Below are positions 1 through 4,526 of a stretch of DNA of 22,453 nucleotides, piece after piece. Both the position numbers and the translations under genes were made by a program. Origin of the DNA: CAYOXD01 sp964407825. GTDB taxonomy: Bacteria; Desulfobacterota; Desulfobacteria; Desulfobacterales; JAFDDL01. The stretch's first letter is position 1. Each line of letters starts with the position of its first letter. The DNA lies in NCBI GenBank assembly GCA_964407825.1, contig CAYOXD010000046.1, positions 1-22,453 of the forward strand. The letters run 5' to 3'. Below the pieces are notes generated by a model, which was given only the letters and a program-made list of their open reading frames with translations, had not been told where the DNA came from and did not search any database.

Positions 1-199
1 AGGCAATGGCGCTGGCGCAGCCGAAGGTCTGAAATTTGGCGTCGATGATCCGTTCCTTTTCATCGAGTTTCAGGCTCAGCTTGAGCGCATCCCCGCAGGC
101 TAAGGATCCGACCTCCCCAACGGCATCGGCATCCTCGATTTCGCCCACGTTTTTCGGGTTCAGGAAGTGTTCCTTCACCTTGTCCGTATATTCCCACAT
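1..199 (-). CDS. nifU: NifU/IscU-family Fe-S cluster scaffold, N-terminal part (runs off the left edge)
   Basis: The minus strand encodes 66 residues from an ATG at 199-197 and is still open at base 1. The product begins MWEYTDKVKEHFLNPKNVGE, which is typical of the NifU N-terminal/IscU domain. Two of the three conserved cluster-ligand cysteines are visible: Cys35 in GSLACGD, with the neighbouring Asp37, and Cys61 in TFGCASA. The third lies beyond the window. A perfect GGAGG sits 6 nt upstream of the start (206-210 on this strand), which supports the start choice. The family assembles Fe-S clusters on the scaffold using sulfur from a NifS/IscS desulfurase; that partner is not visible here. 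The gene is divergent from lysS. Whether the full protein is a short IscU type or a longer NifU type with further domains cannot be decided from this fragment. Confidence 0.92.
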   Translation of the reverse strand, partial: MWEYTDKVKEHFLNPKNVGEIEDADAVGEVGSLACGDALKLSLKLDEKERIIDAKFQTFGCASAIA

Positions 200-216
200 G
201 ATATACCTCCTTCACG

Positions 217-240
217 CATGATCGACACGCTCGGATCATG
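217..240. promoter_or_regulatory. Inverted repeat in the leader of the NifU/IscU gene
   Basis: CATGATC (217-223) and GATCATG (234-240) are perfect 7-bp inverted arms. With one bulged base the stem extends by GA/TC to about 9 bp around a CACGC loop. It lies 7-30 nt upstream of the GGAGG ribosome site of the minus-strand scaffold gene, so it would be in its 5' leader or form an operator. It does not resemble an IscR-type site that I can recognise. Confidence 0.4.
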
Positions 241-404
241 TGCCCGGCACTGAGACATCACCACCGGCGCGCCCATGACCGCGGGTTGCCATTCTCGGGT
301 GTTGAACTACGTATTCATATTAATCATCTTGTTGAGAAAAAGAAACCCCACCCTCTCCCGGCAACCCGCTCACGACAGTGAAAGGCCGTTTGTGCTTTAT
401 CTCT
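241..404. other. Intergenic DNA with no recognised gene
   Basis: This stretch has only short open frames in conflicting phases, without a convincing ribosome site or a recognisable product. An AT-rich patch around 311-335 could hold the -10 region of the minus-strand scaffold gene (TTAATATGAAT read on that strand), but no matching -35 is clear. Otherwise nothing is seen. Confidence 0.4.
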
Positions 405-477
405 ATCCTTGTCCCTGTCCCTGTCCTTCTCGTTGTCGTTGTCGTTGTCGTAATCGGTCGTTGTCGTAGTCCTTGCC
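405..477 (-). repeat. Hexamer-block repeat, inverted copy (left arm)
   Basis: Read on the minus strand from 477 to 405, this is an ordered series of hexamers of the form GANNAN: GACTAC, GACAAC, then GATTAC, three GACAAC, GAGAAG, two GACAGG and GACAAG. A 34-bp core (422-455) is a perfect inverted match to 681-714. It is one of three copies of the same ordered block within 340 bp. It carries no recognisable gene. The flanking sequence does not show terminal repeats or a target-site duplication that I can identify. Confidence 0.85.
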
Positions 478-497
478 GAAAAACAGATGCCAATCGC

Positions 498-511
498 TTC
501 CATGCATGGAA
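498..511. repeat. 14-bp perfect palindrome between the repeat arms
   Basis: TTCCATGCATGGAA is self-complementary over all 14 bases. It lies in the roughly 135-bp spacer between the inverted left arm and the two direct right-arm copies. It could be a protein-binding site or the tip of a cruciform. No function can be assigned from sequence alone. Confidence 0.5.
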
Positions 512-611
512 TGGGCTGTTGACCTGCTTTCGACTGACGATGGCGGCTGGGGGGCGCTAGGATGAAAATAGCACCGAATATGTCGATTAGGACGAGGGCT
601 AGGGAAAAAGT

Positions 612-665
612 AAGGACTACGACTACGATTACGACAACGACAACGAGAAGGACAGGGACAAGGGC
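612..665 (+). repeat. Hexamer-block repeat, direct copy 1 (right arm)
   Basis: The copy reads AAG, two GACTAC, GATTAC, two GACAAC, GAGAAG, GACAGG, GACAAG, GGC. Its first 35 bp (612-646) are identical to 666-700, so the two right-arm copies form a tandem pair with a 54-bp offset. Compared with copy 2 it has one GACAAC fewer. Every third base in the block is A, which gives a strong period-3 signal without a start codon in the matching frame. Confidence 0.85.
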
Positions 666-742
666 AAGGACTACGACTACGATTACGACAACGACAACGA
701 CAACGAGAAGGACAAGGACAAGGACAAAGGTGAGGGCAAAGG
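666..742 (+). repeat. Hexamer-block repeat, direct copy 2 (right arm)
   Basis: This is the longest forward copy: AAG, two GACTAC, GATTAC, three GACAAC, GAGAAG, then GACAAG repeats decaying into GGTGAGGGCAAAGG. Bases 681-714 are a perfect inverted match to 422-455. RNA transcribed across 422-714 could therefore fold into a long hairpin with a 34-bp perfect stem core. The order of hexamer types is the same as in the other two copies. Confidence 0.85.
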
Positions 743-803
743 ATCAGACCCCCATCGGATTCTTGGCTGGCCGGTAGAAACGGGTGATGCCCCCGGGTTT
801 GCC

Positions 804-831
804 TTGACACCATCTGTTAAATAGGTTAGCA
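804..831 (+). promoter_or_regulatory. Candidate sigma-70-type promoter upstream of lysS
   Basis: A consensus -35 box, TTGACA (804-809), is followed after 16 bp by TTAGCA (826-831), a moderate -10 match. It faces lysS and would give a leader of about 160 nt before the lysS start at 1001. This leader would contain the hairpin at 856-872 and the palindrome cluster at 901-969. The -10 element is weak, so the assignment is tentative. Confidence 0.45.
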
Positions 832-855
832 AAACCTGTTTGAGGATGCACGGTT

Positions 856-872
856 GAATGTTTTTAACATTC
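856..872 (+). other. Short perfect hairpin in the presumed lysS leader
   Basis: GAATGTT (856-862), loop TTT, AACATTC (866-872) form a perfect 7-bp stem. It lies about 25 nt downstream of the candidate -10 box. There is no immediate run of T, so it is not a standard intrinsic terminator. Confidence 0.4.
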
Positions 873-900
873 TGAAAAATAAGCATTTTTGTTTGATTCC

Positions 901-969
901 ATGCCGGCATCCAGGCTTTTGGGGTTTCCTGGAGACACGGGTATGCCTGCAGGCATCCGGAAGGCCGGA
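901..969. repeat. Palindrome cluster, REP-like, directly upstream of lysS
   Basis: Four dyad elements are packed into 69 bp: ATGCCGGCAT (901-910), TCCAGG/CCTGGA (910-915 and 928-933), the 14-bp palindrome ATGCCTGCAGGCAT (943-956), and TCCGG/CCGGA (956-960 and 965-969). GGCATCC occurs twice as a direct repeat (906-912 and 952-958). The phrasing resembles dispersed extragenic palindromic elements. Membership in a genome-wide family is an inference that only a genome search can confirm. Confidence 0.45.
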
Positions 970-1000
970 GCTGGTTAACGATTTGTAAATACGGCAGATT

Positions 1001-2479
1001 ATGAAAAAGAAAAGTGACGTACTGGATAGGCGCTTATCCAAAATGGAAGTCCTTCGGGAGATGGGGGTCCCCCTCTATCCCAATCATTTTAGCGTCTCCC
1101 ACACCGTGGCGGACATGCGCCAGGCCAGTGAGACTTCGCCGGAAGCGCTCGGGGAATCCGGTCTGGAATTCACCGCCGCCGGCCGGATGACGGCCGTCAA
1201 CAAGTTCGGCAAGGCTTCCTTCGTCCGGTTCAGAGACCGGACCGGCCAGATGCAGGCCTATATCCGCAGGGACCGGATCGGAGAGGCGGCCTACGATCTT
1301 TTCAAGCTTCTCGATATCGGTGACTTCATCTGGCTTCGGGGCACCCTTTTTCAGACCCGTACCGGCGAATGGACGCTTCTGGCCGATGAACTTCAACTTG
1401 TATGCAAGGCCACCCGTCCCCTGCCTGAGAAGTTCCATGGTCTCAAGGATCCGGAAAAGCGCTACCGGCAACGGTACCTTGATCTGGTCATGAACGCCGA
1501 CGCACGGGATATTTTTCTCCGCCGAAGCAGAACCATCCATGCGATTCGGACCTTCCTGCTGGAGCGGGGGTTTCTCGAGGTGGAAACCCCCATGATGCAG
1601 CCGATCCCCGGAGGTGCCGAAGCCACTCCTTTTACGACCCACCACAATGCCCTGGACATGTCGCTATTCCTCAGGATCGCACCGGAGCTGTATCTGAAAC
1701 GACTCGTGGTGGGCGGCTTCGAGCGTGTCTTTGAAATCAACCGCAATTTTAGAAACGAGGGCGTTTCCACCCGGCACAACCCGGAGTTCACCATGCTCGA
1801 GTTCTACCAGGCCTATGCGACTTACGAGGATCTGATGAACTTCACCGAAGAGATGATCCGGGAGGCGGCGGTGGCGGTAACGGGGTCTGATCGGATTGTC
1901 TACCAGGGGGACACCATCGATTTTGGCCCCCCCTGGCGTCGGTTGCCCCTGATGGGCTCCCTGACGGACATCGGCGGGGTGGATCCGGCTATTTTGGACG
2001 ACCGTGAAAAACTTTTGGCCTTCGCTGAGGAAAAGGATATTCATGTGACCAAGGCCGAACGGTGGGGGAAGGTGATCACCAAGCTGTTCGATGCACTGGT
2101 GGAACCGAATCTGATCCAACCGACGTTCATCACCGGCTATCCCCAGGAGGTGTCTCCCCTGGCCAGGCGAAGCGAGACGGCCCCCGGGTTTACGGACCGC
2201 TTCGAGCTCTTCATCGCGGGGCGGGAGATCGCCAACGGATTCTCGGAACTCAACGACCCCCGGGATCAGGAGGAGCGGTTTCTGCAGCAGGTGGCGGACC
2301 GAGCGGCCGGCGATGCGGAGGCCCACTACATGGACCGGGATTATATCGAGGCGCTCGAGTACGGGATGCCGCCCACCGCCGGAGAGGGGATCGGGGTTGA
2401 TCGGCTGGTCATGCTGCTCACCGATGCGGCTTCCATCCGGGAGGTTATCCTGTTCCCCCAGATGAAGCGTAGGGATTAG
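1001..2479 (+). CDS. lysS: Lysyl-tRNA synthetase, class II
   Basis: This 492-residue protein attaches lysine to tRNA-Lys in the cytoplasm. An OB-fold anticodon-binding domain spans roughly residues 58-135. The class II catalytic core follows: motif 1 around 188-204 (GFLEVETPMM), motif 2 around 249-270 (FRNEGVSTRHNPEF) and motif 3 at 461-475 (GEGIGVDRLVMLL). Its length is close to the 505 residues of E. coli LysS. The ATG at 1001 is the most upstream in-frame start after the palindrome cluster. It has only a weak ribosome site (GGCAG at 993-997); the next ATG (1043) has none. It appears to be the first gene of the plus-strand run and is separated from the Lol permease gene by 121 nt containing a hairpin. 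Confidence 0.97.
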   Translation: MKKKSDVLDRRLSKMEVLREMGVPLYPNHFSVSHTVADMRQASETSPEALGESGLEFTAAGRMTAVNKFGKASFVRFRDRTGQMQAYIRRDRIGEAAYDLFKLLDIGDFIWLRGTLFQTRTGEWTLLADELQLVCKATRPLPEKFHGLKDPEKRYRQRYLDLVMNADARDIFLRRSRTIHAIRTFLLERGFLEVETPMMQPIPGGAEATPFTTHHNALDMSLFLRIAPELYLKRLVVGGFERVFEINRNFRNEGVSTRHNPEFTMLEFYQAYATYEDLMNFTEEMIREAAVAVTGSDRIVYQGDTIDFGPPWRRLPLMGSLTDIGGVDPAILDDREKLLAFAEEKDIHVTKAERWGKVITKLFDALVEPNLIQPTFITGYPQEVSPLARRSETAPGFTDRFELFIAGREIANGFSELNDPRDQEERFLQQVADRAAGDAEAHYMDRDYIEALEYGMPPTAGEGIGVDRLVMLLTDAASIREVILFPQMKRRD

Positions 2480-2492
2480 CAGCCATTCCGGT

Positions 2493-2526
2493 GCATGCCA
2501 AGGTTCCTGAGGGAACCGCGGCGTGC
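2493..2526 (+). other. Two-part hairpin between lysS and the Lol permease gene
   Basis: Outer arms GCATGCC (2493-2499) and GGCGTGC (2520-2526) pair with one G-U. After a 2x2 internal loop, the inner arms GGTTCC (2502-2507) and GGAACC (2512-2517) pair perfectly around TGAG. No T-tract follows, so it is more likely a processing or stability element than a terminator, but this is untested. Confidence 0.45.
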
Positions 2527-2578
2527 AGGAAGGACGTAGAGAGCGTACCTGGAGTGCCCTTGGGGCGAGCCCACCGGT

Positions 2579-2599
2579 GCTTCGCATCACGGATGAAGC
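2579..2599 (+). promoter_or_regulatory. Hairpin overlapping the ribosome-binding region of the Lol permease gene
   Basis: GCTTC (2579-2583) and GAAGC (2595-2599), extended by ATC/GAT with a 2-nt bulge, enclose the only purine-rich segment (GGATGAAG, 2591-2598) upstream of the ATG at 2601. The fold could mask the ribosome site. The Shine-Dalgarno match itself is weak. Confidence 0.3.
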
Positions 2600-2600
2600 C

Positions 2601-3830
2601 ATGTCATTTGAACTGTTTATAGGGCGGCGTTACCTGAGGGCCAAGCAGAAACAGGCCTTCATTTCCCTGATCACCGGGCTGTCCATTGCCGGTGTGACGG
2701 TGGGGGTCATGGCGCTCATCGTGGTCATCGCCGTCATGACCGGTTTTGCATCGGACCTGAAGTCCCGCATTCTCTCGGTGGAGTCCAATGTGGTGGTCAA
2801 ATGTTACGGCGCGCCCATGACCCATTATCCGACGGTGCTCAAAGCGGTGAAGCGGATCCCGGGCGTTGCGGCCGTTACGCCCTTCGTGCTCTCCCAGATC
2901 ATGGTTCGATCCCCCGCCGGGGTGTCGGGTGCCATCCTGCGAGGGGTCGATGTGAGTTCCGTCCATGCGGTTATCCAGGCCCTCGATCCGGCAACGCTCA
3001 AGAAACTGACGACTGCCGGGGATCATGGGGCCCTCCATATCCCGGGCATTCTTCTCGGGAAGGTGATGGCCAATAACCTGGGGGTTACCGTGGGGGATGT
3101 GATCCAGCTGATCTCCCCCCGTGGCATGCTCTCGCCCATTGGCCATATACCGTCCATCAGGCGATTTGAGGTAAGGGGGCTCGTGTCCTCGGGAATGTAT
3201 GAATTCGATGCCTCGCTGGCCTTCATAACGCTTTCGGATGCCCGGAAGCTGTTGCACATGGGGGATGGGATCACGGGGATCGAGGTGCGGACCAACGATA
3301 TCTACCAGGCGGGCGCGGTTCGAAAGCGGATCATCGACACCCTGGGGTGGCCTTACTGGGCCCAGGACTGGATGCAAAAAAATCACAATTTCTTTTCGGC
3401 CCTGAAACTCGAAAAGACGGTGATGTTCATTATCCTGATGCTGATCGTGGTGGTGGCGGCCTTCAATATCGCCAGTTCCCTGATCATGATGGTGATGGAA
3501 AAGAAAAAGGACATCGCCATCCTGAAGGCCATGGGCGCAACGGATGGGCAGATTCGAAAGATTTTTGTTTTCAAGGGGATGATGATCGGTGTGATCGGTA
3601 CCAGCATCGGGGTTTGCCTCGGCTTTTTCCTTTGTTGGTTGCTGGCCCGGTATCAGTTCATTCATCTGCCCGGGGATGTGTACTACTTGACAACCCTGCC
3701 GGTCAAGCTGAAGCCCCTCCATGTGCTCATCATTTCCGTTTCGGCCCTTGTGGTCTGCTTCCTGGCCACGCTGTATCCGGCGCGCCAGGCGGCCCGGCTT
3801 GATCCGGTGGAGGCGATCCGGTATGGGTGA
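2601..3830 (+). CDS. lolC: LolC/LolE-family lipoprotein-releasing ABC transporter permease
   Basis: This 409-residue inner-membrane protein of the LolCDE system extracts outer-membrane lipoproteins from the inner membrane and passes them to LolA. One transmembrane segment lies near residues 22-46 (starting GLSIAGVTVGVMALIVV). A large periplasmic MacB-PCD-like domain follows, then three C-terminal segments near 275-297, 326-348 and 374-392 (FtsX-like domain). The C-terminus LYPARQAARLDPVEAIRYG is characteristic. The start at 2601 gives MSFELFIGRRYLRA, the usual family N-terminus. An in-frame GTG at 2523 would add 26 unlike residues. Only one permease gene is present, so the transporter probably uses a homodimer, as in LolDF-type systems. 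It overlaps lolD by 8 nt. Confidence 0.93.
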   Translation: MSFELFIGRRYLRAKQKQAFISLITGLSIAGVTVGVMALIVVIAVMTGFASDLKSRILSVESNVVVKCYGAPMTHYPTVLKAVKRIPGVAAVTPFVLSQIMVRSPAGVSGAILRGVDVSSVHAVIQALDPATLKKLTTAGDHGALHIPGILLGKVMANNLGVTVGDVIQLISPRGMLSPIGHIPSIRRFEVRGLVSSGMYEFDASLAFITLSDARKLLHMGDGITGIEVRTNDIYQAGAVRKRIIDTLGWPYWAQDWMQKNHNFFSALKLEKTVMFIILMLIVVVAAFNIASSLIMMVMEKKKDIAILKAMGATDGQIRKIFVFKGMMIGVIGTSIGVCLGFFLCWLLARYQFIHLPGDVYYLTTLPVKLKPLHVLIISVSALVVCFLATLYPARQAARLDPVEAIRYG

Positions 3831-4524
3831 TGGCGCGATGGAAAACGGCGTGTTGATTTGCGGCAGCAGCTTGTATAAGAGCTATCAGAGCACCGGTGCC
3901 AGGATTGACATCCTGAAGAACGCCGAGTTGCAGTTCAGGAGGGGCGAGACGGTCGCAGTGGTGGGGGCCTCGGGGATCGGCAAATCAACCCTGCTTCATA
4001 TCCTGGGGACCCTGGACCGGCCGGACGAGGGCGAGCTCATGTTCAGGGGCAAGGATATATTTCAACTCTCCCCTGCGGCGCTTGCCCGGTTCCGAAACGA
4101 GCAGATTGGCTTTGTCTTTCAGTTTCATCATCTCTTGCCGGAATTTTCAGCCATTGAGAACGCCATGATGCCGGCGTTGATCCAAGGCATGAAAAAGCCG
4201 GCCGCCCGAACCCTGGCCGAGACGATCCTGGTCCGGGTGGGGCTCAAGAAACGCTTGGAACACCGGGTGGGGCAGCTGTCCGGGGGAGAGCAGCAACGGG
4301 TGGCACTGGCAAGGGCCTTGCTGCTCAAACCGCCGGTGCTGCTGGCGGATGAACCCACTGGGAACCTGGATCACGAGAACAGTTGTCAGGTGCATGAGCT
4401 GCTGTTGGAACTGAACCGGGAATTTCGCATGACGCTGGTGGTGGTGACCCACAACATGGAACTGGCTTGCCGGATGTCTCGTCGCGTAACGATCGCAAAT
4501 GGGCAGCTGGTGGAAACGGATTGA
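3823..4524 (+). CDS. lolD: LolD, ATP-binding subunit of the lipoprotein-releasing transporter
   Basis: This ABC ATPase powers lipoprotein release together with the permease encoded just upstream. Walker A is GASGIGKST at residues 48-56, the Q-loop Gln is residue 100, the signature LSGGEQQRVALARA starts at 152, Walker B VLLADEPTGNLD starts at 172, and the switch His is 210. The ATG at 3823 has GGAGG nine nt upstream (3809-3813) and gives 233 residues, the same length as E. coli LolD. The ATG at 3838 (MENGVL) is an alternative with no good ribosome site. The start lies inside the permease gene, so translational coupling is likely, and bamA begins 2 nt after the stop. Confidence 0.95.
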   Translation: MGDGAMENGVLICGSSLYKSYQSTGARIDILKNAELQFRRGETVAVVGASGIGKSTLLHILGTLDRPDEGELMFRGKDIFQLSPAALARFRNEQIGFVFQFHHLLPEFSAIENAMMPALIQGMKKPAARTLAETILVRVGLKKRLEHRVGQLSGGEQQRVALARALLLKPPVLLADEPTGNLDHENSCQVHELLLELNREFRMTLVVVTHNMELACRMSRRVTIANGQLVETD

Positions 4525-4526
4525 AG

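Noticed and set aside
378..560. A GTG-started frame giving a Val/Leu-rich, membrane-like 60-residue peptide over the left repeat arm
   Set aside because: The hydrophobic run is the direct product of reading the hexamer repeat as NTN codons. There is no ribosome site and no recognisable protein, and equally long frames exist on the other strand.
405..742. CRISPR array
   Set aside because: The repeat copies are not separated by unique spacers of uniform length, one copy is inverted, and no cas gene is nearby.
741..753. GGATCAGACCCCC, which recalls sequences near ends of IS200/REP-associated transposase elements
   Set aside because: No transposase gene, no matching second end and no target-site duplication are visible.
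403..813. A 136-codon minus-strand frame and a 71-codon plus-strand frame (562-777) over the repeat
   Set aside because: Both are low-complexity translations (Cys/Pro/Arg or Thr/Arg runs) caused by the period-3 repeat, without family similarity.
2523..2600. GTG 2523 as the start of the Lol permease gene
   Set aside because: It adds 26 hydrophilic residues unlike the family and runs through the hairpin; ATG 2601 gives the standard N-terminus.
1664..2602. Long minus-strand open frame opposite lysS (and similar ones opposite the Lol permease, bamA, lpxD and ftsI genes)
   Set aside because: These are shadows of high-GC coding sequence: the plus-strand genes have full family motifs, and the antisense translations resemble nothing known.
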